64,000 bases of DNA from Reyranella sp. (GTDB lineage Bacteria > Pseudomonadota > Alphaproteobacteria > Reyranellales > Reyranellaceae): assembly GCA_030684475.1 (NCBI GenBank), contig JAUXWB010000156.1, positions 19,592-83,591 on the forward strand, read 5' to 3'. A model generated the notes under the pieces. That model saw nothing but the letters and a program-made list of their open reading frames with translations. It ran no database searches and was not told the DNA's origin. Made by a program: the position numbers and the translations under genes. This document shows, piece after piece, positions 50,923-59,842 of the stretch (within the stretch, counting starts at the first letter, position 1; every line of letters starts with the position of its first letter).

Positions 50923-50939
50923 TGACCGAAATATGGTCA
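50923..50939. promoter_or_regulatory. Inverted repeat TGACC-N7-GGTCA downstream of the small-gene promoter
   Basis: Perfect 5-bp half-sites are separated by GAAATAT. The repeat lies just downstream of the proposed -10 box of the leftward small gene, where a repressor would block transcription. Confidence 0.3.
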
Positions 50940-50940
50940 A

Positions 50941-50969
50941 GCATTAGCCAATACTACCCTGTTTTTCAA
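50941..50969 (-). promoter_or_regulatory. Sigma70-like promoter of small membrane protein gene
   Basis: Reading leftward: TTGAAA (50964-50969), 17-bp spacer, TAATGC (50941-50946), 22 bp ahead of the ATG at 50918. The surrounding DNA is markedly A/T rich compared with flanking genes. Confidence 0.45.
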
Positions 50970-50999
50970 GGGAAACTCTAAATTACTTAATGTATCAGA

Positions 51000-52781
51000 T
51001 TAGTCTGCGGCGGCGGCTGGCAGATTGAATTGCAGCTCGGCCAGTCGGGCATAGAGCCCGTCGCGACGGATCAGGTCGGCGTGCCGGCCGACATCGACCA
51101 CCTGGCCGCGGTCCACCACCACGATCCGGTCGGCCTTCTGGACGGTCGCCAGCCGGTGGGCGATCACCAGCGTGGTCCGCTTGTGCATCAGCCGGTCCAG
51201 CGCCTGCTGGACGGCCAGTTCGCTCTCGGCGTCGAGCGCACTGGTCGCCTCGTCGAGCAGCAGGATCGCGGGGTCGCAAAGCAGCGCGCGGGCGACGGCG
51301 ATGCGCTGGCGCTGGCCGCCGGACAGCCGCACGCCGCGATTGCCGAGATCCGTGGCAAAACCCTGCGGCAGGCTCTCGATGAAGGCGAGCGCCGAGGCTG
51401 CTTCCGCCGCTGCCCGGACCTCGGAATCGGGGGCGTCGGGGCGGCCGTAGCGGATGTTGTCGGCGACCGAGGCGCTGAACAGCACCGGCTCCTGCGAGAC
51501 GATCGCGAGCGTCCGCCGGAGGTCGGCGAAGCGCAGGTCGCGGATATCGATGCCGTCGACGCGGATGTTTCCCGCCTCGGGATCGTAGAAGCGCAGCAGC
51601 AGGTTGAAGACGGTGGTCTTGCCGGCGCCCGAGGGGCCGACGATGGCCACGGTCTCGCCCGGCGCGACGCTGAGGTCGAAGCGATCGAGCGCCAGGGCAT
51701 CCGGTCGCGTCGGGTAACGGAACGACACACCCGAGAAGGAGACAACGCCCTGGGTCGGCTTGGGCAGCGACTTTGGTGCCGCGGCCTCGGCAATGGTCGG
51801 CGGCTCCGCCTTCAGCTCGGCCAGGCGTTCGGCCGCGCCCGCGGCCCGCTGCAGGTCGCCGATGGTCTCGCTGATGGCGCCGCCCGAACTCGCTACCAGC
51901 ACGGCGTAGAAGACGAAGGCCGTGAGGTCGCCGGCGCTGATACGGCCGGTGAGCACGTCGTGGCCGCCCATCCACAACAGGAAACCCACCGCGGCGAAGA
52001 CGATGAAGATCACCAGCGTCGTCATGACGGCCCGCCGGGCGATGCGCTGTCGGGCCGCCGCGAAGGCGCGCTCGGCCGCTTCGCCGAAGCGGGCCGAGGC
52101 GCGGTCCTCCTGGGCGAAGGCCTGCACGGTGCGGACGGCATCGAGGGTCTCGCTGCCTTCGGTCACCATGTCGGCCATGCGCGCCTGGGATTCGCGCGAC
52201 AGCAGGCGGACCCGACGCCCGAAAAGAATGATCGGCACCACGGCCAGAGGGACCACGGCCAGCGCCAGCAGGGCGAGCTTGGGATTGGTGACAATCAGCA
52301 TCGCGATGCCGCCCACGCACATCAGGGTGTTGCGTAGCGCCACCGACGCCGACGAGCCGATCACCTGCTCGATGAGCTGGGCGTCGGCAGAGATCCGGCT
52401 CATGACGTCGCCCGAATGCTTGATCTCGAACCAGGCAGGGCCCAGCCGCACGACATGCGCGAACAGGTCCTTGCGCAGATTGCCCACCACGCGCTCGCCG
52501 AGCCACGAGACGAGGTAGAAGCGCGCGCCGGAGGCGATCGCCAGCACCACGGCGACGGCCAGCAACGAAGCCAGCGCGTAGTTGAGAATGTCCGGTCGGC
52601 CCTGGGCGAAGCCACGATCGATCAGGGCCCGAAGGCAGGCGCCGAACGCCAGCACCGTGGCGGCCGCGACCATCAGCGACAGCAGCGCCAGCGCGACCCG
52701 GCCGCGGTGAGGCCTGAGATAGGGCCACAGCAGGCCGAGGCCCGCCAAGCCCTGGCGACCGCTGGCGACGGCCTCGCTCAT
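51000..52781 (-). CDS. ABC transporter, fused permease and ATP-binding protein (MsbA/exporter type)
   Basis: The 593-residue half-transporter has six hydrophobic segments in residues 20-300, then an ATPase domain with Walker [10 protein letters not shown] (382-390), signature LSGGQRQ (486-492) and Walker [16 protein letters not shown] (506-520). It would act as a homodimer exporting a lipid or drug; MsbA-like lipid export is possible but not provable here. The start ATG overlaps the cyaY stop by 4 bp, so it is translationally coupled to cyaY, an odd functional pairing. ATG 52781 begins the first recognisable segment. Confidence 0.92.
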   Translation of the reverse strand: MSEAVASGRQGLAGLGLLWPYLRPHRGRVALALLSLMVAAATVLAFGACLRALIDRGFAQGRPDILNYALASLLAVAVVLAIASGARFYLVSWLGERVVGNLRKDLFAHVVRLGPAWFEIKHSGDVMSRISADAQLIEQVIGSSASVALRNTLMCVGGIAMLIVTNPKLALLALAVVPLAVVPIILFGRRVRLLSRESQARMADMVTEGSETLDAVRTVQAFAQEDRASARFGEAAERAFAAARQRIARRAVMTTLVIFIVFAAVGFLLWMGGHDVLTGRISAGDLTAFVFYAVLVASSGGAISETIGDLQRAAGAAERLAELKAEPPTIAEAAAPKSLPKPTQGVVSFSGVSFRYPTRPDALALDRFDLSVAPGETVAIVGPSGAGKTTVFNLLLRFYDPEAGNIRVDGIDIRDLRFADLRRTLAIVSQEPVLFSASVADNIRYGRPDAPDSEVRAAAEAASALAFIESLPQGFATDLGNRGVRLSGGQRQRIAVARALLCDPAILLLDEATSALDAESELAVQQALDRLMHKRTTLVIAHRLATVQKADRIVVVDRGQVVDVGRHADLIRRDGLYARLAELQFNLPAAAAD

Positions 52782-53083
52782 GGCGCGGTCCAGTTCAGTT
52801 CGACGCCGAACTCGCCCGACAGGGTGGCCAGCAGGTCGCCGCCGCCCCTTGTGTCCCGCCATTGCCCGGAGGCGCTGTCGAAGGCGTAGTGCCGGGCGCC
52901 GCTTTTGGGCGAACTCAGCCAGACCTGCCGGGTCGGCGCATGCTTGTTGATCACCCAGATGCCGCCGTCGCCCTCGACCGTGAGGACGCCGCCTTGCAGC
53001 TCGGCGTCGACATGGGCGCCGATGCCCTCCTCGAGGGTGGCAAGCAGGCTGTCGGCGAGGCTTTCGAAGGAGATATCGGCCAT
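52778..53083 (-). CDS. cyaY: Iron donor protein CyaY (bacterial frataxin)
   Basis: The 101-residue frataxin fold has an acidic first helix ([20 protein letters not shown]), then [42 protein letters not shown] and [19 protein letters not shown]. It binds iron and modulates iron-sulfur cluster assembly in the cytosol. ATG 53083 gives the usual family length; a longer upstream reading crosses the rpmE promoter. It is divergent from rpmE and overlaps the ABC transporter gene by 4 bp. Confidence 0.9.
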   Translation of the reverse strand: MADISFESLADSLLATLEEGIGAHVDAELQGGVLTVEGDGGIWVINKHAPTRQVWLSSPKSGARHYAFDSASGQWRDTRGGGDLLATLSGEFGVELNWTAP

Positions 53084-53141
53084 GAGTCCGCAGGGTCTAC
53101 AGGCCCGCCGGGGCCCGGACAACCGGCTTGTCGGAGGTCCC

Positions 53142-53170
53142 TTGAAACAGGGGGGCTGGACCGCTATACA
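53142..53170 (+). promoter_or_regulatory. Strong sigma70-type promoter of rpmE
   Basis: TTGAAA (53142-53147), exactly 17 bp, TATACA (53165-53170), giving a leader of about 50 nt before the rpmE ATG at 53228. High consensus match fits a ribosomal protein gene. Confidence 0.7.
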
Positions 53171-53227
53171 CCGCGCCCTATTGCGCCGGCCGGTCGGAAA
53201 TCGGCCCTGAAGCGCTGGAGAAGACCT

Positions 53228-53530
53228 ATGAAAGACAAGATCCACCCCGACTACCACAAGATCACCGTGGTGATGACCGACGGCACGTCCTTCGAGACGA
53301 AGTCGACCTGGGGCAAGGAAGGCGCCAGCCTGCGCCTCGACATCGATCCCAAGACTCACCCGGCCTGGACCGGCGTGCGCCAGAGCATCGATCGTGGCGG
53401 CCGCGTGCAGCGCTTCAAGGATCGCTTCGGCATGACCGGCAGCGCGGAAGCGGCCATGGGCGCCGGCACCAAGTCGTCGGGCGCCAAGCCCGAGGACAAG
53501 CCAGCTAAGGCCGCGGCCAAGAAGAAGTAA
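53228..53530 (+). CDS. rpmE: 50S ribosomal protein L31
   Basis: The 100-residue product has the L31 core: [46 protein letters not shown] and [10 protein letters not shown]. It lacks the CxxC zinc pair, so it is the zinc-independent form. The C-terminus is extended by about 30 residues ending in a Lys/Ala-rich tail ([14 protein letters not shown]), longer than the usual 70-80 residues, as seen in some alphaproteobacteria. An in-frame longer reading covers the cyaY antisense strand and is rejected. Confidence 0.95.
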   Translation: MKDKIHPDYHKITVVMTDGTSFETKSTWGKEGASLRLDIDPKTHPAWTGVRQSIDRGGRVQRFKDRFGMTGSAEAAMGAGTKSSGAKPEDKPAKAAAKKK

Positions 53531-53596
53531 GGCCGAGCTTTTCCAAAGCCTCTGCTAGACTGCGCGCCGTAGTCCTTTTTTTGGGGAGACGGTGCG

Positions 53597-55648
53597 GTGA
53601 AGTCTGTTCGAGTCGTCTGCGCGCACGATTGCCCCGACATGTGCTCGCTCATCGCCCATGTCGAGGACGGCAAGGTCGTGCGCGTCCAGGGCGATGCCGA
53701 CCACCCCTACACGGCGGGTTTCGCCTGCGGCAAGGTGAACCGCGACGCCGACCTGGTGAACTCGCCCGAGCGCCTGGCGACACCCCTCAGGCGCACCGGC
53801 CCCAAAGGCTCGGGCCAGTTCGCGCCGATCACCTGGGACGAAGCGCTCGACGAGATCGGCGCCAAGTGGACGGCGATTATCAAGGAAAGCGGCCCGCTCG
53901 CGATCCTGGGCTACGCCTACTCCGCCCATCAGGGCCTGATGAATCGCGGCCTCGTGAGCGGCCTGTTCCACGCGCTCGGCACCTCGCGCCTGCAGGCCGG
54001 CACGGTCTGCGACACCTGCTGCGAGGCTGCCTGGGACGTGACGGTGGGCCCGGTGGGCGGCGCCGATCCCGAATCGATCGTTCATTCCGATCTCGTCGTC
54101 TCCTGGGGCGCCGATCTCGCCGCCACCAACGTCCACTTCTGGGCGCTCGCCGAGGAGCAGCGCAAGAAGCGCGGCGTCAAGATCGTGGTCATCGACCCGC
54201 GCCGCACGAGGAGCGCCAAGGCCGCCGACCTCTACCTGCCGATCCGCATCGGCACCGATGCCGCCCTGGCGCTCGGCATTATGCACATCCTGGTGCGCGA
54301 CAAGCTGGCCGACCGCGACTACATCGCCAAACACACGCTGGGTTTCGACCGGGTCGAACGCGAGATCCTGCCCAAGTTCACACCGGCCCGGACGGCCGAG
54401 ATCACCGGCCTCGGCGTCGCCGATATCGAAAAGCTCGCGGCGATGTACGGCAACGCCAAGGCCGCGCTGATCCGCCTCGGCGAAGGCATGACCCGCCTCA
54501 CCCACGGCGGCCAGGCGCTGCGCACGGTGGTGCTGCTGCCCGGCGTCAGCGGCCACTACGGCGTGAAGGGCGGCGGCGCCCTCCTCCTGACCGCGGCCTC
54601 GTGCGATCTCAACTACGCCGCGGTGCGCAGACCCTCGGGACCGGCCACGGCACGCATGGTCAATCACCTCCGTCTCGGCGAAGAGCTCCTCAACATGAAG
54701 GACCCGCCGATCCGCGCCCTCTATATCTCGGCCAACAATCCGGCGGTGACCTGTCCCGAGGTCCACAAGGTTCGCAAGGGCCTTGCCCGCGAGGACCTGT
54801 TCACGGTCGTGCACGATCCCTTCATGACCGACACCGCGAAGTTCGCCGACATCGTGTTGCCGGCCGCGAGCTACCTCGAGACCGACGACCTCTATCGAGC
54901 CTACGGCGCCTACTGGATGCAGTGGGGCCGGCGCGCCGTCGAGCCTCAGGGCGAGGCGCGCTCCAACTTCGCCGTGGCGCAGGCGCTGGCCAAGCGCATG
55001 GGCCTTGCCGACTCGATCTTCACGCTCGAGCCGCAGGACGCCGCGCGCGAACTGTTCAAGGGCGCCACCGGCCCCGCGTCCAAGGCCGATCCCGCAAAGC
55101 TCTTCGCCGGCGTGCCGATCCATATCGCCCATGATTGGGACGGCCAGCCGTTCAAGACGCCCTCGGGCAAGCTCGAGTTCTATTCCGAGCAGCTGGCCAG
55201 GCAGGGCCTGCCGCCGATGCCCGACTGGATGCCCGATCCGGTCGAGGCGGTGGAAGCCGCCAAGTGGCCGCTGCGCCTGCTGACGGCGCCGGGTTACTTC
55301 CAGGCCCATACCGCCTTCTCCGGCGTCGGCTTCCTGCGCAATCGCGAAGGCAAGCCGTTCTGCATCCTGCATCCCGAAGATGCAGCCAAGCGCGGCCTCA
55401 AGGACGGCGACGAGGTGCGCCTGTTCAACGACCGCGGCGAAGTCGGCCTGATGCTGAAGGTCGCCGACGAAATCCAGCCCGGCGTCGTGCTGGTGCCGGG
55501 CCAGCGCCCGACCGGCGAGGCGGTCGCCGGCACCATCAACATGCTGTGCTCCGACCGCTACACCGACATGGGCGAAGGGGCCACCTACCAGAGCACCTGG
55601 CTCGAGGTCGCGCCCTGGAAGGCCGCAGCCCGCGTCGCGGCCGCGTGA
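53597..55648 (+). CDS. Molybdopterin (Mo/W-bisMGD) oxidoreductase, predicted Cys metal ligand
   Basis: The 683-residue single-subunit enzyme is paralogous to the one at 45624. The Fe-S motif is Cys8, Cys12, Cys16 and Cys44 (VVCAHDCPDMCS ... FACGKV). VVSWGADLAATNVHFW and ALYISANNPAVTCPE are molybdopterin contacts, and the C-terminal cofactor domain includes GYFQAHTAFSG. At the metal-ligand position (C-x3-C) the sequence is CDTCC, giving Cys142. There is no signal peptide. The GTG start has GGGGAGA seven bases upstream. It follows rpmE by 66 bp and may be read from its own promoter. Substrate unknown; formate- or thiol-type chemistry is possible. Confidence 0.88.
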   Translation: MKSVRVVCAHDCPDMCSLIAHVEDGKVVRVQGDADHPYTAGFACGKVNRDADLVNSPERLATPLRRTGPKGSGQFAPITWDEALDEIGAKWTAIIKESGPLAILGYAYSAHQGLMNRGLVSGLFHALGTSRLQAGTVCDTCCEAAWDVTVGPVGGADPESIVHSDLVVSWGADLAATNVHFWALAEEQRKKRGVKIVVIDPRRTRSAKAADLYLPIRIGTDAALALGIMHILVRDKLADRDYIAKHTLGFDRVEREILPKFTPARTAEITGLGVADIEKLAAMYGNAKAALIRLGEGMTRLTHGGQALRTVVLLPGVSGHYGVKGGGALLLTAASCDLNYAAVRRPSGPATARMVNHLRLGEELLNMKDPPIRALYISANNPAVTCPEVHKVRKGLAREDLFTVVHDPFMTDTAKFADIVLPAASYLETDDLYRAYGAYWMQWGRRAVEPQGEARSNFAVAQALAKRMGLADSIFTLEPQDAARELFKGATGPASKADPAKLFAGVPIHIAHDWDGQPFKTPSGKLEFYSEQLARQGLPPMPDWMPDPVEAVEAAKWPLRLLTAPGYFQAHTAFSGVGFLRNREGKPFCILHPEDAAKRGLKDGDEVRLFNDRGEVGLMLKVADEIQPGVVLVPGQRPTGEAVAGTINMLCSDRYTDMGEGATYQSTWLEVAPWKAAARVAAA

Positions 55649-55799
55649 GTCAGTGGGACAGCGGTCTGCGTCGCCGGGAACTCCGCCGACGACAGTCAAA
55701 CCATTGATCCGCCGGTGAAATCGCTGCCGGCCCGCACCGACGCGTGGGACGCCGGATGACTCGTTTCAAGTTTCCCATCCACCGCGCCGACCGGTTTTC

Positions 55800-55857
55800 C
55801 AGTCCGGACTGAACGCACAGAGGGATGGGCCTGAGACATGATAGGCAAATACCTATC
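55800..55857. other. Palindrome and hairpin between convergent genes
   Basis: CAGTCCGGACTG (55800-55811) is a perfect 12-bp palindrome. GATAGG/CCTATC (55840-55857) forms a 6-bp stem with a 6-nt loop, and a smaller ACGGT/ACCGT dyad follows at 55871-55882. They lie in the 238-bp gap between two converging stop codons and may serve as terminators, though no T-tract follows. Confidence 0.3.
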
Positions 55858-55886
55858 ACGTCCTCTCCCAACGGTCAACCGTCCGC

Positions 55887-57356
55887 CTATTTCACCATCG
55901 TCTCGCTGGCGACGCGGATGCGTCCACTGCGCCGCGCCTTGTCGAGCGCCTCGTAGTCCTTGTCGGTCTGCTTGGCATAGGCGAGCGCGAACCTGGCGAT
56001 GGCGTCGTCGAGTTCGGGCGTGTTGCCGCAATAGCCCGCGATCATCGCCGGGTCGCCCGACTTGGCGTGCGCCAGCGCCAGCGCCCACCCGCACACGGCG
56101 CAATACTCTTCGAATGTCTCCAGTTGATCGACGTCGCCCTCGTTGAACGTAGCGCCGCCCTTCATGTCGGCAAGCTGGCGGACGTAGAAATTGCTGCCTT
56201 GGCCTTCACCCCACCCGAGAAAAATATCGGGCGCGCCCTGCGTCAGGCGCTGGCCGGCGACCACGCGATGGCCCTGGTTCTCGAACGGCAGCTGGCCTTC
56301 GACATACGGCGCCAGAACCGAGGTCTGGGCCTGCTTGACCTGGAGGAACAGCGGATCGTCGTTGTCGATACCCTGCAGCAGCATCACCCAGCAGCCGGTT
56401 CCGACGCTGCCGACGCCCACGACCTTGCGCGCCGAGTCGACGAGGCGATAGCGCGACAGCAGCTTCCGTCGATCGTGCGACAGGGATTCGATGTATGACC
56501 GCAACATGAGGTCGAGGGCAGTGTTGATCGGCGTGCCGTTCTCAAGGTGTGTCTCGCGCACGATCAGCGGCACTTCCTCGATGATGCGGTGCTCGCCGTC
56601 CACCTGCTCGGTCAGCTTGTCGAGAACCTGGACGTGGCCCTTCTCGCGTGCCTTGGCTATGGCCCGTTCGGCCCGCCTGCGCGCCTTGGCCGACAGGGTA
56701 TCCATCACCGCCCGTTCGTCGATGCGGTTGTACCAGACCTCAAGATAGCCCATTTCGGCAAAGCGGCGGATGCGCTTGCGGTAGGAACGCACGGTAGCGC
56801 GAGCCGCGTCGGCGGCCTTGGCCTTGTCGCCCCCCATGAAGCGCACCGCGACGGCGGCACTCGCGGCCAGGCGCTTGAGATCCCACTCCCATGGTCCGGG
56901 ATGAATCTCGTCGAAATCATTGATCGCGAAGATGAGGTTGCGTTCGGCCGAGGCGAAGACTCCGAAATTGGCCACATGCATGTCGCCACAGGCATTGACG
57001 AACACACCGGTGGCCGGCGTACCGGCCAGGTCGGCCGCCATGACCGCGGCGGAGCCCCGCAAGAACGAAAATGGCGAGGCGAGCATGCGGGCGAAGCGGA
57101 CCGGCACGAGTTTCTGCACACGGCGGATGTTCTGCTGCTCGAGGATGGCGATCGGATCCGCCCGATCCGGATTCTTCTCGAAGCGAGCATGCTCGGCCCG
57201 CGGTACCCGATCGCGCAGCGCCTTGCCGATGGCGAGGCGTTCCTTCACCGATGGGCGCTTGTCCGTGAAGCTGGCCAGCATGGCGAGGTCTTCAGTGGCC
57301 TCTCCGAGTATCCGCAGATGGGCCCGATCCTCGGCAAGCCGCTTGGCGATGGCCAT
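55887..57356 (-). CDS. DUF2252 family protein
   Basis: The product is 489 residues. DUF2252 hallmarks are PFSFLRGSAAVMAADLAGTP, VNACGDMHVANFGVFASAER, INDFDEIHPGPWEWDLKRLA and GVGSVGTGCWVMLLQG, with a C-terminal YCAVCGWALALAHAKSGDP. The GDMHVxNFG and NDFDE segments resemble the catalytic and metal-binding loops of kinase-like phosphotransferases (HxDxxxxN, DFD), but the function is not established. ATG 57356 has a GGGGGAG site seven bases upstream. It is preceded on the same strand by an NTF2-like gene 67 bp away. Confidence 0.88.
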   Translation of the reverse strand: MAIAKRLAEDRAHLRILGEATEDLAMLASFTDKRPSVKERLAIGKALRDRVPRAEHARFEKNPDRADPIAILEQQNIRRVQKLVPVRFARMLASPFSFLRGSAAVMAADLAGTPATGVFVNACGDMHVANFGVFASAERNLIFAINDFDEIHPGPWEWDLKRLAASAAVAVRFMGGDKAKAADAARATVRSYRKRIRRFAEMGYLEVWYNRIDERAVMDTLSAKARRRAERAIAKAREKGHVQVLDKLTEQVDGEHRIIEEVPLIVRETHLENGTPINTALDLMLRSYIESLSHDRRKLLSRYRLVDSARKVVGVGSVGTGCWVMLLQGIDNDDPLFLQVKQAQTSVLAPYVEGQLPFENQGHRVVAGQRLTQGAPDIFLGWGEGQGSNFYVRQLADMKGGATFNEGDVDQLETFEEYCAVCGWALALAHAKSGDPAMIAGYCGNTPELDDAIARFALAYAKQTDKDYEALDKARRSGRIRVASETMVK

Positions 57357-57423
57357 CGTCCACTCCCCCCGATTGACCGGCACTCCCTAGCAGGTTCAAT
57401 CGGCCGGCGGCACCACAAGGTTC

Positions 57424-57837
57424 CTACACCGGAGCCAACCTTATCAGCGGCTCGGCAGGAATTCCCGTTCTTGCCGCGCGCTGGGGCGCCGTATCGGCGT
57501 AGACCCGCTCCTCGACGATGCGGCCGTCGCGCAGTCTGAATTTATCGACGCCGCGCGAGTCCAAGCGCTGGCCACCGACATGGCGCGTGTTCTGCCATTC
57601 GATGACCACCACATCGCCCCGCGCCGTCCAGTCGAGCAGCTGCCAGACCAGGTCAGGCGCCATCTCCCGGAGGAGGTCGTTGAGCCGCCCCAGCTCCTTG
57701 CCGGCGACGGGCCGGTCGTAGAACGGCGAGTGCAGCACACCGTCGGGATGCCACAGCGCAAGGAATGCCTCGCCGTCGCGCGCCGCCCACGCGGCGGCAA
57801 ATCGGGTCACGAAATCCTGAACGTCCTGCTCGGTCAT
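57424..57837 (-). CDS. NTF2-like / SnoaL-type nuclear transport factor 2 fold protein
   Basis: The 137-residue single-domain alpha+beta cone fold has FVTRFAAAWAARDGEAFLAL, WHPDGVLHSPFYDRP, WTARGDVVVIEWQNTRH and FRLRDGRIVEERVYAD. Members bind small hydrophobic ligands or act as isomerases and hydrolases; the role here is unknown. ATG 57837 opens the fold; a longer reading to 57909 adds a region without support. It lies between DUF2252 and an ABM-domain gene, all leftward. Confidence 0.82.
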   Translation of the reverse strand: MTEQDVQDFVTRFAAAWAARDGEAFLALWHPDGVLHSPFYDRPVAGKELGRLNDLLREMAPDLVWQLLDWTARGDVVVIEWQNTRHVGGQRLDSRGVDKFRLRDGRIVEERVYADTAPQRAARTGIPAEPLIRLAPV

Positions 57838-57929
57838 GTCGGTGCTCCTGCCGTGGGAGCGGACCCTAGGCGGCACCGAGCAGGTGGTCTGGCGCGTTTC
57901 GGACGTCACCTCCCGCCCGGCAAGCGCTC

Positions 57930-58241
57930 TCAGATGAACTTGTGCTGAGTACGCTCGCGATTGGCGAGCTTCGGCACCGCCTGGCCGACGATCAGCGTCT
58001 TGAAGTGCTCGCTCTGCTGGTGCTCGGCAAACGCAGCCTCATCCTTGAAGACTTCGTAGAAGAAGAACTTCGTCGGCTCGGTGAGCGACTGGTGGATCTG
58101 GAAGGCCTTTACGCCCGGCTCGCGCTGGGCCTGCGGCAGGAACTCCCTGACGATGCCGACCAGCGAGTCGACTTCCTCGGGCTTGGCTTCCCAGAATGCC
58201 GTGACGACGAGACCATTCCGAACTTCGTTCAAATCAACCAT
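57930..58241 (-). CDS. Antibiotic biosynthesis monooxygenase (ABM)-domain protein
   Basis: The 103-residue dimeric alpha/beta-barrel protein of the ABM/quinol monooxygenase family has GLVVTAFWEAKPEEVDSLVG, REPGVKAFQIHQSLTEPTKF, FFYEVFKDEAAFAEHQQSEH and FKTLI. Typical members oxidise quinols or act in stress responses without cofactor. It lies 76 bp downstream of the stop-proximal end of an MFS gene on the same strand. Substrate unknown. Confidence 0.85.
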   Translation of the reverse strand: MVDLNEVRNGLVVTAFWEAKPEEVDSLVGIVREFLPQAQREPGVKAFQIHQSLTEPTKFFFYEVFKDEAAFAEHQQSEHFKTLIVGQAVPKLANRERTQHKFI

Positions 58242-58318
58242 GTGTTTCTCCCTTGGTACGAGGAGCGATCATGATAGCCGGCGCATCCCGCCCGACGTTT
58301 CGGCGCGGATCGAACCGA

Positions 58319-59725
58319 TCAGGCGGCACGCCTGGAGAGCGACACCAGGCGTCCGCCCATGACCGCGGCGGCCAGCGCCACCGCGACGAAGCTCACCGGC
58401 ACCCAAAAGGCCGCGCCGGCGATGCCGTCGGGCGTCAGTCCGCCCGACAGGCCGGCCACGTTGGCGACGATGCCGGAGGCGGCGGCACCGAGTGCGAAGC
58501 CCGTCTGCTGCACGGTCGCCACGGAGCCCGACGCGAGGTCGCGTTCGCCCGGCCTGGCGCCACTCATGATGCCCTGCACGCCGAACACCCAGCAGACGCC
58601 GATACCGAGACCGGTCAGGACGATCAGCGGCGGCAACACGGCCACGGGCTGTGCGGTCATGAACAGGGCGATTCCGAGCAGGCCCGCGGACATGCCGAGC
58701 GGACCGGCCACCATCATGCGGTCCGACCAGCGGGTCGGCAGCCCGGCAACGGCGACGGCTGCCACCGTCCAGCCGAGCGAGGCACCGGCCACCATGTAGC
58801 CGGCGCCCAACGGATCGAAGCCGTGCAGGTTCTGGAGGAAGATCGGCACGAAGATCGAGAGCGGGCTGTAGGCGACCGAGACCAGAAGAGCGAACCACAG
58901 CGCGACGCCCGTCACCGTGCCGAGCGAAAAGGCGTCACTCGGAAACAACGGCGACGCGGCCCGGCGATCAAGCTGCAACATCGCTATGAGGGCCACGACA
59001 GCGACGGCAAAGACGCCGGCCTTGGCAACAGGCGAACCGACGACACTTGCCGCTGACATGACCCCGATCGCGACGCAGATCAGCGCGACGCGGCCGACCG
59101 GCACACGCCGCACGGCGCCGCCGCGCTCACCGCGCGCACGCGGCAGGAACCGCAGCGCGAAGACCGCCAGCACGATCGCCGAGATCGTCACGGCATAGAA
59201 GGAGCCGCGCCAGTTGCCCCAGGTTGCGAATACGCCGCCGACGAGGGGGCCGACGAGGATGGATACGCTCCACGTGCCGGACAGGAGAGAGCCGACACGC
59301 GGCCACAGCGGTTCGGGGAACGCGTTGCCAACCAGCACATAGGCCATGGCGGACAGGACCCCGCCGCCGAAACCCTGTACGAAGCGGCCGGCGACGACGT
59401 ATTCCATCGACGGGGCCAGCGCGCAAAGCAGAGCGCCGGCACCAAAGACCAGCGCGCCGGCGGCGAACGCGCTCCTGGCGCCGAAGCTGGCGGTCAAATG
59501 GCCCGTGCAGGTCGCGGCAACGATCGACGAAGCGAGGAACGCGGTCGTCGGCCAGCTCATCAGCGCTGCGCCGCCGACCTCCTCGACGATGCTCGGCAGC
59601 ACCGTCGCCAGCATCATCACATTCATCGAATGCAGCAGCACGCCGCCCAGCAACACCGCCAGCAGGGGCAGCCATTCGGGCTTGAGCAGGGCTGACCAGC
59701 GGACCTGGGACGCTTCCGGCGACAT
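58319..59725 (-). CDS. MFS transporter, 14-helix drug-export type
   Basis: The 468-residue product has about 14 hydrophobic segments and DHA2-like features: MMLATVLPSIVEEVGGAALM, GHLTASFGARSAFAAGALVF (helix 2-3 motif), AGRFVQGFGGGVLSAMAYVL and GPLVGGVFATWGNWRGSFYA (antiporter motif C). It likely exports drugs or metabolites with a proton gradient. It is divergent from the alkylation-repair genes (117-bp gap). The downstream ABM gene may be co-transcribed. Confidence 0.88.
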   Translation of the reverse strand: MSPEASQVRWSALLKPEWLPLLAVLLGGVLLHSMNVMMLATVLPSIVEEVGGAALMSWPTTAFLASSIVAATCTGHLTASFGARSAFAAGALVFGAGALLCALAPSMEYVVAGRFVQGFGGGVLSAMAYVLVGNAFPEPLWPRVGSLLSGTWSVSILVGPLVGGVFATWGNWRGSFYAVTISAIVLAVFALRFLPRARGERGGAVRRVPVGRVALICVAIGVMSAASVVGSPVAKAGVFAVAVVALIAMLQLDRRAASPLFPSDAFSLGTVTGVALWFALLVSVAYSPLSIFVPIFLQNLHGFDPLGAGYMVAGASLGWTVAAVAVAGLPTRWSDRMMVAGPLGMSAGLLGIALFMTAQPVAVLPPLIVLTGLGIGVCWVFGVQGIMSGARPGERDLASGSVATVQQTGFALGAAASGIVANVAGLSGGLTPDGIAGAAFWVPVSFVAVALAAAVMGGRLVSLSRRAA

Positions 59726-59842
59726 GCCGGCGCATGATCACGATCCCGCCGTCGCGGTCAAACCGGATACCCTTCCTCCGCTCGTGACTATCGGGTCCGA
59801 AATCCGCGAGCATCGCCCGCGCGCGCGTGAGAAACTACGGCC

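Noticed and set aside
49006-50940. A 644-codon open frame antisense to the acyl-CoA ligase gene
   Set aside because: Low-complexity shadow translation with no domain; the sense strand has full adenylation motifs.
53555-55699. A 714-codon open frame antisense to the second molybdopterin gene
   Set aside because: Shadow of the sense gene; no recognisable motif or ribosome-binding site.
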